A stretch of DNA of 16,108 nucleotides from Promethearchaeota archaeon (GCA_030605085.1 JAUWBH010000148.1:1-16108), one strand, 5' to 3'. Positions 7,673-15,481 are shown, counted from the stretch's first letter. Numbers and translations are program-made. The notes: a model not told the origin generated them from the letters alone.

Positions 7673-7719
7673 AATAGAAATTACAGATTTCTGCAATTAT
7701 AAATTCGCAAAAAAATACA

Positions 7720-7727
7720 TTTATATA
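7720..7727 (+). promoter_or_regulatory. TATA box for the COG2229-type GTPase
   Basis: TTTATATA lies about 55-60 bases before the proposed start at 7782. It would give a leader of roughly 30 nt that includes the Shine-Dalgarno at 7769-7776. It lies outside the MITE-like element. Confidence 0.45.
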
Positions 7728-7768
7728 CAACATATAAGTTAATAATAATAAGTGGATTTTAAGAATGT

Positions 7769-7776
7769 AAGGTGAT
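7769..7776 (+). promoter_or_regulatory. Shine-Dalgarno placing a GTPase start at an AUA codon
   Basis: AAGGTGAT matches the archaeal anti-Shine-Dalgarno (AGGTGAT, 7 bases) and ends 5 nt before ATA at 7782. That ATA opens the frame running straight into the P-loop. No ATG, GTG or TTG lies in that frame between the TGA at 7773 and the P-loop. Confidence 0.65.
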
Positions 7777-7781
7777 TAGAG

Positions 7782-8462
7782 ATAAAAATTTTAGTATCTG
7801 GCCCTTTACAGTGTGGTAAATCTTCCTTTATCAGATATTTAGACAAAAATTCGTTGAATATACAAACAAAAGGAAGAGATAATAAATTTTATACGGTAGG
7901 GTTAGATGTGGGTTCGCTTAAACTTGATGGCTTCGCGATATCTTTATTCGGCACGCCGGGGCTTATGAGATTCAAAATAATGCGGGATATTATTGCTGCA
8001 GGTTCCGATGGAGTACTATTTATTTTCGATGCGAATCATCCAGAAAAAGATAAAAAAGCACTGACAATACTAAATTCAATAAATAAGGTTATTAAACCTA
8101 AAACCCCAATAGTGTATTTAGCAAACAAGCACGATATCGAAGGTGCTCGTTCTCCCGAAATAATTAAGCGGCAAAACAAATTACCTAAAGATAGTAAAAT
8201 TTTTCCCACAAGTACGAAAACTGGATTGAATGTTAAAGAATCGATGAAGTATTTAGTGGATAGAATTTTCGAGAGGTATAAGAAACTTATTAACCTCCTT
8301 AGCAATTACGAAACTGATATAAGAGGATTAGCAATGAAATTAAAAAAAAACAAAAATCAAATGAGAGACCTCTTAAATCGCCTTGAATTAAAAAGATTTA
8401 TTACCATCGACAGGCTCAATCGAACATATAAAGTGAACAAGGAATTAAGAAATTTAACTTAA
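7782..8462 (+). CDS. Small GTPase of the SRP-receptor-beta/COG2229 type with C-terminal HTH-like tail
   Basis: Read from ATA at 7782 the product has 226 residues and begins (M)KILVSGPLQCGKSSF, with P-loop GPLQCGKS at 7-14. The first conventional start, TTG at 7854, would remove the P-loop and cannot be right. Further motifs are switch Thr38, GTPG at 57-60 (the form used in this family in place of DxxG), NKHD 115-118 and STK 144-146. The residue after GTPG is Leu61, where relatives usually have Gln, so hydrolysis may be slow (inference). Residues about 175-218 are Lys/Arg/Leu-rich and fit a small winged-helix or HTH unit (MRDLLNRLELKRFITIDRL). No membrane segment is seen. The gene is divergent from hdrA and convergent with the ORFan at 8518. 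Either AUA is a real start or one base is a mutation or assembly error. Confidence 0.85.
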   Translation: MKILVSGPLQCGKSSFIRYLDKNSLNIQTKGRDNKFYTVGLDVGSLKLDGFAISLFGTPGLMRFKIMRDIIAAGSDGVLFIFDANHPEKDKKALTILNSINKVIKPKTPIVYLANKHDIEGARSPEIIKRQNKLPKDSKIFPTSTKTGLNVKESMKYLVDRIFERYKKLINLLSNYETDIRGLAMKLKKNKNQMRDLLNRLELKRFITIDRLNRTYKVNKELRNLT

Positions 8463-8517
8463 TGTGTATTACAAAGAGAAAATTCAAAAATTATTGAACA
8501 AATTTTAAGGGTTAGGG

Positions 8518-8829
8518 TTAATTAAGCGAATTAAATTCTTGTCTTAAAATATCCATGCATTCTGAGCTAAATTCGTCCTCATAAACATCATTATTTACAG
8601 AGTATAGATCAACTGGATAATCTTCTTCAAATCCCGTTAGAGATAAGATTATTAAATTTGAAACGCTAGTAAACGCCTCTTTAGAACCCCTGTACTCAAA
8701 TAATTTTAATACTAAATAGGATAAAAATCTAAATTTGCATCTTTGCGCTTCTCTTAAATCTTCTTCGCGTTTAAGTTTCTTTTCAAATAAATTTAAATAT
8801 TGAATTTCAATAATTTCTTCCAAACTCAT
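8518..8829 (-). CDS. Small acidic protein of unknown function
   Basis: This 103-residue frame has an ATG start and begins MSLEEIIEIQYLNLFEKKLKR. A charged amphipathic N-terminal half (about 1-45, helix-forming) is followed by a mixed hydrophobic middle (VSNLIILSLTGF) and an acidic C-terminus (NDVYEDEFSSECMDIL). I see no known motif, signal peptide or clear membrane helix. Its composition is unlike the Phe/Ile/Lys-rich shadow frames around it, so it is probably a real gene. No strong Shine-Dalgarno precedes it. It converges on the GTPase at 7782 with a 55-bp gap and lies downstream of pckG in the same direction, separated by a T-tract terminator. Confidence 0.6.
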   Translation of the reverse strand: MSLEEIIEIQYLNLFEKKLKREEDLREAQRCKFRFLSYLVLKLFEYRGSKEAFTSVSNLIILSLTGFEEDYPVDLYSVNNDVYEDEFSSECMDILRQEFNSLN

Positions 8830-8972
8830 AATACTTCGTCAAAAATTAAAAATTAATATTAAATTCTGAGGCTCCACTTATTTTTTGCTATAATATACAC
8901 GTATTATTTTAAAAACTAAGTTTATATACAGCAATTATTTTTAAAATTGCCAAATTGCTTTTAAGAGTGAAT

Positions 8973-8980
8973 AAAAAAAA
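8973..8980 (-). terminator. T-tract terminator after pckG
   Basis: Eight consecutive T on the coding strand about 30 nt after the pckG stop, preceded by another short T run. This suggests that the small ORF at 8518-8829 is transcribed separately. Confidence 0.5.
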
Positions 8981-9010
8981 GTGTAAACCCTAAAATTAGT
9001 AAAAATTTCT

Positions 9011-10918
9011 TTAGAATTCAGATGGGGACAAAATATTGCCATTTTTTTCTTTTAATGCATTTAATTTAATCCTTTGCTCTTTTAAAATGTTCCAGAAAAA
9101 TTTAGGTATGTTATCTTCTTTCTTATACATATCCTCCACTCGATCTAGTTTCTCGAGCAATTTCATAATTCTGATTGAAAATTGCTCTTTATAATCTTTT
9201 TCAGCATATTCTTTATCTAAATATTTTTTAAACAAGACTTTTAAGTCTTCATATTTAGGGATATATCCAACTGGTGTTTCAATAGCTTCATATTCATTAT
9301 GAGTACGCCCTTCTGCCCATAGAATCCAAATTAATTTATCCAACATTCCGTTCAAGTATTTTCCCTCTTCATTTTTAAGAAAATAATTAGTGGCAAATAC
9401 TTTAGGAGGGTGCTCTAAACGATTTCCAAACTCTTTATGGTTTTCTAAATATTTGCCAAGCGGTACTACAACAAAATCCAAATTGGCCATTGGTTGCTGT
9501 TTTCTCACTCCTTCTGCCCCGAGAGTTGCTGAAGTCGTTTCTGAGTCTATAGATGCCCCAAGAAATACACCATGTTCCCAATTAAGGGTTTCAAGGACAG
9601 GAGGCATAGTATCCGAATCTCTTCCACCATAGAATATGCCATGTACAGGTACTCCATCAGGATTGTTCAAATTTTCATCTGCGTTTTTTAATTCTTCAAT
9701 TCTAATAGTATATCTCGCATTCGGATGAGCATGTGGAATTTCCTTTCCATTCTCATCTTTTTTACCCATGTACCACTTTCCTGAGAAGTTCATGCCCTCT
9801 TCAGGAGTTTCCCTTTTATCTCCAATCCAATATGGGGTCTCTTCCGTAATAAGCACATTGGAAAAGATAATTTCTCGAGGAGTTGTAATCGTATCCCAAA
9901 TAAATGGATCATCTTCAAGATTCACATCTTTAATTATGCCAAAAAGACCTTGCTCAATATTAACGACATGAGCATAACCATCGTTCCATGGCCTAAGGTA
10001 TGCAATATCATCACCTACAACAGTTTGTCCTGGAAGCATTGCCGTACTTGTTTTGCCACATGCACTAGGGTATGCCCCGCAGAAATATGAAACTCGATCT
10101 TTTCCATTAGGATGTACACCAAGAATGAAATAATGCTCTGCTAACCAATTTTCGTTATTGGATTGATTTATTGCTAGCCTAAGAGCGAGTTTTTTTAATC
10201 CTAGAGAGTTCCCTGCATATTGGTTATTTACTGATAAAACACGGTTTTCTTGTAAATCAACAAAAATCCTGCGTTTATCGAGATTTTTTGAAACTGGAGG
10301 GTTACCTACGAGTTCTCCAGCAGAGTGAATAAAATAATAGAATTCATCAGAACCATTTAATTTTTTGAATTCTTCATAACCAGCTCTATATAGAAGATCT
10401 TCTGAATGGGCAACATAAAATGAATCCGTCAATTGAAGTGCAAGAATAGAGAACTTAGAATTTTTAGGTCCTAAGCAGAAAAATCGCACTAAGCACTCAT
10501 GTCCCTCCATACATCCATCCATAATTTCAAAAATCTCTTTAAGACCTTTATCCCGGTCAATTGTATTAATCCAAGGGCTAGCGTATTCGCCTTTTGGGAC
10601 TAATACTCGCGTATTTTGCTTATCCCTTGCCTGATCATGATATGACATGGTAACAAATCCATCGTAATGGATCGTGTGCCCTTCTGTAGAAAGTTTTGCC
10701 TCTTCACCAACCTCAATGCATTTCTCTGCTATATATTGAATGTCCTCTTTAGAATCACTGATTACGGTAACCTTAGAGGGTTTGCATAACTCAACAAATT
10801 CCCGTATTACTCGTAAAACCTTTTCATTATTCATCGCATATAACTTTCGAAGATTTTCCTCATCTATAGCTTCCATTTTTGTAAGATCTCTTAACTTTAG
10901 AAATTCTGATGTATCCAA
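9011..10918 (-). CDS. pckG: GTP-dependent phosphoenolpyruvate carboxykinase
   Basis: The 635-residue protein is a GTP-type PEP carboxykinase: oxaloacetate + GTP to phosphoenolpyruvate + CO2 + GDP, cytosolic, at the entry to gluconeogenesis or, in reverse, an anaplerotic step. Visible motifs are YAGNSLGLKKLALR near 234-247, the metal-binding His in AEHYFILG near 262, the P-loop GAYPSACGKTST at 281-292 with the family-specific reactive Cys, VGDDIAYL at 301-308 for the metal, and HGVFLGASIDSET downstream. Length is normal. The start is unusual. TTG at 10918 is preferred because a TATA box identical to that of hdrA stands at the same distance. ATG at 10876 (residue 15) is the alternative and would give a 42-nt leader. 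It is monocistronic, with 258 bp of non-coding DNA upstream. Confidence 0.95.
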   Translation of the reverse strand: MDTSEFLKLRDLTKMEAIDEENLRKLYAMNNEKVLRVIREFVELCKPSKVTVISDSKEDIQYIAEKCIEVGEEAKLSTEGHTIHYDGFVTMSYHDQARDKQNTRVLVPKGEYASPWINTIDRDKGLKEIFEIMDGCMEGHECLVRFFCLGPKNSKFSILALQLTDSFYVAHSEDLLYRAGYEEFKKLNGSDEFYYFIHSAGELVGNPPVSKNLDKRRIFVDLQENRVLSVNNQYAGNSLGLKKLALRLAINQSNNENWLAEHYFILGVHPNGKDRVSYFCGAYPSACGKTSTAMLPGQTVVGDDIAYLRPWNDGYAHVVNIEQGLFGIIKDVNLEDDPFIWDTITTPREIIFSNVLITEETPYWIGDKRETPEEGMNFSGKWYMGKKDENGKEIPHAHPNARYTIRIEELKNADENLNNPDGVPVHGIFYGGRDSDTMPPVLETLNWEHGVFLGASIDSETTSATLGAEGVRKQQPMANLDFVVVPLGKYLENHKEFGNRLEHPPKVFATNYFLKNEEGKYLNGMLDKLIWILWAEGRTHNEYEAIETPVGYIPKYEDLKVLFKKYLDKEYAEKDYKEQFSIRIMKLLEKLDRVEDMYKKEDNIPKFFWNILKEQRIKLNALKEKNGNILSPSEF

Positions 10919-10936
10919 TTCATCAATATATTATTA

Positions 10937-10950
10937 TTTTTTATAATATT
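10937..10950 (-). promoter_or_regulatory. TATA box of pckG, identical to that of hdrA
   Basis: The coding strand reads AATATTATAAAAAA, ending 18 bases before TTG 10918. Sequence and spacing are the same as in front of hdrA. A perfect inverted repeat TAGAAAATAA/TTATTTTCTA (10984-10993 and 11005-11014) lies upstream and may be an operator or chance. Confidence 0.6.
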
Positions 10951-11176
10951 GTATTATTATTATTTTTATCAGTAAAAAGTTTTTAGAAAATAAAAGTAAA
11001 ATTATTATTTTCTATATAATATCATCAAAAAAAATGAACAAATCTACAAGAATTCTGAGTTTTTATTAAACAATTCATTTTCAAAAAAATTTCTCATATT
11101 AATAATTACCGATTTTTATTGAAAAAAATTCAATTCTAATTATTTTACTTCTTAATCTAATCTTATATAGTTATTA

Positions 11177-11574
11177 TTAACACTGTCTTGCGACAAGACA
11201 GTGTGCTGGACAAACTAAGTACTCAGCGAAGCCCCCATTACGACCTAAACCGATTGCTTCTGCATTCACGCATAAATTTAAGAGGCCCTTTTGACAATAA
11301 AAGCACTTTCCGCAGTTTATTGTAGAATCGATCGATATTCGATCACCTTTTTTCCATTTCTTAGGAACTTCAAGACCTTTCTCTACTAATGTGCCCGTGA
11401 TTTCGTGTCCCAATACTCCTTTGTCTGGCACAATCCCGTTTTATAAAATTCTAAGTCTGATCCGCAAATACCTGCATACTTTACTTTTACTAAAACCTCT
11501 CCTTTTTGGGGAATAGGTTTCGGGATGCCATCAATTCGTATTTTATGTTTTCCTTCATATAACGCGGCTTTCAT
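11177..11574 (-). pseudogene. Zinc-type alcohol dehydrogenase, frameshifted and truncated
   Basis: The remains belong to the medium-chain dehydrogenase/reductase family (alcohol, sorbitol or threonine dehydrogenase-like). The first frame (11574 down to about 11432) starts MKAALYEGKHKIRI and holds GICGSD with the catalytic zinc Cys37. A single-base loss near 11431-11436 shifts to the second frame, which continues with PDKGVLGHEITG and the structural zinc site CGKCFYCQKGLLNLC, then NGGFAEYLVCPAHCL. It stops after about 135 residues, where the family has about 340, so the whole NAD-binding Rossmann domain is missing. The start has a good Shine-Dalgarno (AAAAGGAAAA) and lies 48 bp after the methyltransferase, so it was once the last gene of that operon. 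Function is presumably lost. Confidence 0.85.
11181..11203. repeat. Perfect 10-bp palindrome at the broken end of the alcohol dehydrogenase
   Basis: CACTGTCTTG and CAAGACAGTG pair perfectly around CGA, with one more A-T pair outside. The right arm (11194-11203) is normal dehydrogenase coding sequence (Ala-His-Cys-Leu). The left arm is its inverted copy, and homology to the family ends there. Either a fold-back rearrangement or a terminator hairpin could explain it. Confidence 0.7.
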
Positions 11575-11622
11575 TATTATTTTCCTTTTGAAATTAAAAA
11601 AAAATTGATATTAATTTATAAT

Positions 11623-12768
11623 TTAAGCATGGGAAATCGGATATTTTCCATATTTTTGAATTGTTTTCAATATTGTTGGAACTGAAGCAAATAAGTGCAT
11701 GGCAGAAGGAAACCCTTCCGAAATTCCCATTAAAAAGTTATCCCCCGGTGCAGCATTCGTGAGCATTTCACGGGTTTTTTTCCGAACAGCAGATTGTCCT
11801 TGTAAACTAACAGATTCTGGAAAGTTGGCCCAAATGACCTTATCTTTCCAAATTTTCCTCGCTTCGTTAATTGGAAAATCACCTACAGGTGGAGCAGTAA
11901 AACTCTCAATTACATCTATTTTGGTTTTAGCTATCAATTCCCCGATGCTCTTCAATGTGCCATCCATATGTACTATGTATTTCTTGTCGTGTTTGTGTAA
12001 AATTTCTGAGACTTCATTATAAAAAGGAAGACTGTATTTCTCAAAAAATCTAGGGTTCGTTACGAGGCTGGTAACATTATCGGGGCCCCAAATTGCATCT
12101 GCGGGTGATTCTGCTGCGATTTTATAGATTTCCAATTCTTTTTTGTAAATATTTCTATAAAGCTCATCGAATTCTTTCTGATGCATGTAAAAATTAAGAG
12201 ATAATGTTTTAGCACCCATTAACATGATCATTGATTGGAACGGAGATTTCGGTACAAACGCCGAGACAATGCCGTAATCGCCTAAAACCATTTGGAATTC
12301 TTTAATGTCATTATAATGCGGTGTATATTCGGCATTTTCTATTAAATAATTGAGAGCACTATAGTCATCAACACCTTTAATTATATATCCATCCTCTAGG
12401 AACCAAGGAAGCATTTCAGACATATCAAGACTTTTTACTTTTGCTTTTAGCGACAAATTTCCCGCAGGAGTACTGATCTTTCCTGTTACTTCGTGTGGAG
12501 TGTTCATTGCCATGAGAATATCCACTGGTGACCAAGATGTCACTTTTTCGTAATGATGTATTATATCCATATTAGTGCTTGGACAAATTACTTTATGTGC
12601 CTGGACAGCTAATGCCCCATGGAGACTAAGCCCATTATCTAAAAGTTTTCGCCATGGTTCATAAAGAGCAAGCCCTGCTACATTGAGAGTTTCAACATAC
12701 ATAGTAAATGGTATTAAATCGGGCTCCTCATGACGGAGTACGGCCAATATTCTCTCTTTCGAATTCAT
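11623..12768 (-). CDS. Corrinoid-dependent methyltransferase of the URO-D/MtaA superfamily
   Basis: The 381-residue protein belongs to the uroporphyrinogen-decarboxylase-like superfamily, whose MtaA-type members move methyl groups between a corrinoid protein and a thiol or another acceptor. It begins MNSKERILAVLRHEEPDLIPF, typical of the family. Near the C-terminus it has HMDG (267-270), IESFTAPPVGD (287-297) and FLMGISEGFP (345-354). In MtaA the zinc ligands are HxC plus a later Cys. Here the matching positions are H-M-D and S-E, so the metal site is altered (Asp/Glu ligands possible) and heme synthesis is unlikely. Its ATG overlaps the stop of the corrinoid gene (ATGA), so the two are translationally coupled and probably act as one system. 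The methyl donor is unknown. Confidence 0.88.
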   Translation of the reverse strand: MNSKERILAVLRHEEPDLIPFTMYVETLNVAGLALYEPWRKLLDNGLSLHGALAVQAHKVICPSTNMDIIHHYEKVTSWSPVDILMAMNTPHEVTGKISTPAGNLSLKAKVKSLDMSEMLPWFLEDGYIIKGVDDYSALNYLIENAEYTPHYNDIKEFQMVLGDYGIVSAFVPKSPFQSMIMLMGAKTLSLNFYMHQKEFDELYRNIYKKELEIYKIAAESPADAIWGPDNVTSLVTNPRFFEKYSLPFYNEVSEILHKHDKKYIVHMDGTLKSIGELIAKTKIDVIESFTAPPVGDFPINEARKIWKDKVIWANFPESVSLQGQSAVRKKTREMLTNAAPGDNFLMGISEGFPSAMHLFASVPTILKTIQKYGKYPISHA

Positions 12769-13412
12769 CCTTCAACCCACCTCTTACATATTCTAACTCC
12801 CTCAATGGCATTATGAGCATAGGCATCAGCTCCAATATCATCAACAAATTCTTGTGTAATAGGTGCTCCTCCGATAATAACTTTAACTTGATTTCTAAGA
12901 TTAGCTTCTTCAAGCGCTTTCATAACATTACCAATTTCGAGCATTGTCATTCCAATTAAGGCAGACATAGCAAGGATTTTAGGATTTTCTATACGAATCG
13001 CTTCCACAAATCTCTCCGGAGTTACATCAACGCCTAAATCAATAACTTCAAAGCCCTCAGCCCTCAAAAAGACTCCAACTATATTTTTCCCAATTTCATG
13101 CAGATCTCCTTTACCTGTACCAATGACAATCTTGCCAAGAGACTTCACTTCGGTTTTCTCTTTAATATTTGGTTCTAATATTTTCATGACATTTTTTATA
13201 ATTTCTCCAGCCATGATAAGTTCAGATAAGTAGTATTCTCCTACCTCGAATTTATCTCCTATAATAGTCACGGCATTTGCGATTCCATTTTGGATGATTT
13301 TAAAAGGTTCAATACCTTGGGCAACACCGTTTTCACACACTTTTTTAGCAACTTCAAGATCCATACCCACAACAGCATCAACAAATTGTTTTAAAATCTT
13401 TTCTTCCGTCAT
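12765..13412 (-). CDS. Corrinoid (B12-binding) methyl-carrier protein, MtaC/MttC type
   Basis: The 215-residue protein has the two-domain architecture of methyltransferase corrinoid proteins: a helical cap (about 1-90) and a Rossmann-like B12 domain (about 92-213). DLHEIG at 103-108 contains the axial cobalt-ligand His105. SALIG at 150-154 and GGAPIT at 181-186 line the nucleotide tail of the cofactor. It carries a methyl group on cobalt between a substrate-specific methyltransferase and an acceptor. The start ATG is well supported by AAAGGAA 5 nt upstream (complement of 13418-13424), with a TATA-like stretch at about 13448-13466. It shares a 4-bp ATGA overlap with the methyltransferase gene. 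No reductive-activation protein (RamA type) is in the window. Confidence 0.93.
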   Translation of the reverse strand: MTEEKILKQFVDAVVGMDLEVAKKVCENGVAQGIEPFKIIQNGIANAVTIIGDKFEVGEYYLSELIMAGEIIKNVMKILEPNIKEKTEVKSLGKIVIGTGKGDLHEIGKNIVGVFLRAEGFEVIDLGVDVTPERFVEAIRIENPKILAMSALIGMTMLEIGNVMKALEEANLRNQVKVIIGGAPITQEFVDDIGADAYAHNAIEGVRICKRWVEG

Positions 13413-13539
13413 TTATATTCCTTTTTTTTGATTTTTAGAATTAGATTTTATTTTATTATATTTTAATTTGTTTTTTTAAATAGTTTTAGATGTGTATTAA
13501 AGTTAAAAAAATGTAGTAGAATTTAAAAAAAAAAATTAA

Positions 13540-13584
13540 AAACATTATAATTTGTTCTTTTCCTTCGTAAACTGCTGCTTTCAT
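13540..13584 (-). pseudogene. 5' end of a second zinc alcohol dehydrogenase (relic)
   Basis: From ATG 13584 the frame reads MKAAVYEGKEQI, matching the first residues of the dehydrogenase at 11574 (MKAALYEGKHKI). It then dissolves into Phe/Ile/Leu/Lys codons of AT-rich spacer. The ATG lies 22 bp after the TPP-enzyme stop, so a dehydrogenase once followed that enzyme in an operon. The nucleotide sequence differs from the other copy at several third positions, so this is an old paralog, not a recent duplicate. About 1 kb of gene is missing. Confidence 0.65.
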
Positions 13585-13606
13585 TTTTTTTTCTCACGAA
13601 AAACAT

Positions 13607-15397
13607 TCATTTTCTGACCGATACTAATTCAACAACTTCTTCTTTCTTCTTCACTTCGCGTTTCCAACTTGCCGGATTATAAGATTCCTTTGCCAAGTAA
13701 TCCATTATAGTGTTTATCTTAGGATTTACTCTCACATCTATAATTGCGGGAAGGCCTGAATCAAAGGCTCGTTGTAGAGCCGGGCGAATCTCATTTGGAT
13801 CTGATACTAATTCTCCATAACAATTAAAAGCTTCGGCGTACTTATCATATCTAGTATCATCACTTAAGGATGACCCTAAACCAAAAAATCTTTTCCCGTG
13901 AACCAATTTTTGACCCCTAGCGACCATTCCCCAAAGTCTATCATTACATATGACAACTACGAATGGAAGATCATGTCTTCGGGCCGTGTCAATTTCCTTA
14001 CCATTGAATAGAAATGAACCATCACCAGTTAAGACCAGTACTTTCCTTTTAGGATATGCATATTTGGTAGCAATAGCTATAGGAACGCCACCACCAAGAT
14101 GTTGAATCCCTAAACCACCAGAAAAATACATTGACTTTGGAAAATATGGTTTCAAGCCAGTAAGCCCCCAAACAGTTGTATCACCTCCATCAAGAATAAT
14201 GAATCCATCTTCAGGCATAAACTCACCTATTTCCTTAACTAAACGCTGAGGATGGATGGGAATTTTATCAGTAGAGCCATCCCTTTCAATGCGAGCGTAG
14301 AATTTTTTAACTTCTTTTTGAACGGTTTTAACCCAAGGGGTTTCAGATCTCGAGGTGCTAACCTTTATTTTTGTTATCTTAATCATTTGGGTTAGAACAC
14401 CTTTTATATCCCCTACAATTGGCACATCGATACCTCGATTTCTCCCAATCTCTTCGGCTTTAATATCTACTTGAATGAGTTTCGCGTCATCAGCAAAACA
14501 AGGCATATAACCAAAATTCATCATTCCAGTAATTCTTGCCCCTAATATAAGTATAACATCAGCCTTTTGAAGCAATGAAGTTCCAGGTCCATCCATAGGG
14601 CTTGCCAATCCAAAATATAGCGGATGATCAGGAGGGATTGAACCAAGCCCCCAGCCCCACATTCCTACAGGGATTTGAGATAATTCTGCAAATTTTACAA
14701 GTTCTTTGGAAGCTCCTGAAAAGTTTGTTCCTGTACCTGCCATAATAAAAGGGCGTTCAGCGTTTAATAATAAATCTAATGCTTTTGTCACCATTTCTTC
14801 GTTTCCATATGGTCCGTGGAAAGCTCGAAGTTTTTCAACGGGCACAAATGCTTGTTGTACAATATCTAACTCATCATCACATTCTTTAATCATCACATCA
14901 AACGGAACAAGCAAAAGTACGGGTCCAGGACGCCCCGTTGAAGCTATTCTAAAAGCCATATTGACATACTCGGGTAATCGTTCTGTTTCATAGCAATATC
15001 CCGCCCATTTTGTTACAGGACGAAATGATGGAACCACATCAATTTCATTTGCCGCCAACTTCTCGACCTCCATCAGGGGTGTTGATGTACATATCGCCAC
15101 TAAGGGTATAGAAGAATCCCATGCTATCGGAATGGAAGGAAATAAATCCGTAATTCCCGGCCCTGATTGAACCGAGCATACTCCAACCTGACCCGTTGCT
15201 AAATAATAACCGATAGCAGCGTGCCCAGTAGCTTGTTCGTGACGAAAATCAATAAGATCTATCCCAGTTTCAGTACACGATTTATCATTACAGTAGTTAT
15301 AGATTAAATCGTTATCTCCACAGAGAGTCCAAATAACTTTAACTCCTTGGTTATCCAGTGCACGAACTATTAGCTGTGCTCCATTAACCATAACCAT
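13607..15397 (-). CDS. TPP-dependent enzyme of the acetolactate synthase/decarboxylase superfamily
   Basis: The 596-residue protein has the three-domain layout of thiamine-diphosphate enzymes acting on 2-keto acids or acyl-CoA substrates. The Pyr domain (about 1-170) carries catalytic Glu54 in FRHEQATGHAA and SGPGITDL at 78-85. The central domain (about 195-340) follows, and the PP domain (about 375-560) carries the TPP/Mg motif GDG 458-460 ending in ND 485-486. It is not a clear acetolactate synthase: the segment after SGPGITDL (PSIPIAWDSSIPL) differs, no small regulatory subunit gene is adjacent, and the C-terminus is a charged extension. The substrate is undetermined. The start is ATG 15397 or ATG 15391; no good Shine-Dalgarno is present. 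It lies 84 bp after the TetR remnant, and a dehydrogenase relic follows, suggesting a former regulator-enzyme-dehydrogenase operon. Confidence 0.9.
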   Translation of the reverse strand: MVMVNGAQLIVRALDNQGVKVIWTLCGDNDLIYNYCNDKSCTETGIDLIDFRHEQATGHAAIGYYLATGQVGVCSVQSGPGITDLFPSIPIAWDSSIPLVAICTSTPLMEVEKLAANEIDVVPSFRPVTKWAGYCYETERLPEYVNMAFRIASTGRPGPVLLLVPFDVMIKECDDELDIVQQAFVPVEKLRAFHGPYGNEEMVTKALDLLLNAERPFIMAGTGTNFSGASKELVKFAELSQIPVGMWGWGLGSIPPDHPLYFGLASPMDGPGTSLLQKADVILILGARITGMMNFGYMPCFADDAKLIQVDIKAEEIGRNRGIDVPIVGDIKGVLTQMIKITKIKVSTSRSETPWVKTVQKEVKKFYARIERDGSTDKIPIHPQRLVKEIGEFMPEDGFIILDGGDTTVWGLTGLKPYFPKSMYFSGGLGIQHLGGGVPIAIATKYAYPKRKVLVLTGDGSFLFNGKEIDTARRHDLPFVVVICNDRLWGMVARGQKLVHGKRFFGLGSSLSDDTRYDKYAEAFNCYGELVSDPNEIRPALQRAFDSGLPAIIDVRVNPKINTIMDYLAKESYNPASWKREVKKKEEVVELVSVRK

Positions 15398-15481
15398 TTT
15401 TATTTTATTTCCATTAAATTTTTTTAAATTTTGTATTGTTTTGTTTTCATTTTTTAATTTTTAAGAGAATTTAAAATATCA

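Noticed and set aside
8036..8305. 89-residue antisense frame in the second GTPase gene
   Set aside because: It lies opposite a conserved GTPase domain and has the Leu/Ile/Ser/Phe composition of a reverse-complement shadow.
7854..8462. GTPase gene starting at TTG 7854
   Set aside because: This start removes the P-loop GPLQCGKS, which is encoded in the same open frame just upstream.
8506..8520. Telomere-like AGGGTTAGGGTTA
   Set aside because: Only two units, lying in the short gap between two convergent genes. No array and no other copies.
12708..12959. Overlapping open frames on both strands across the corrinoid/methyltransferase junction
   Set aside because: They are shadows of the two overlapping real genes. 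The corrinoid and methyltransferase frames carry clear motifs through this region.
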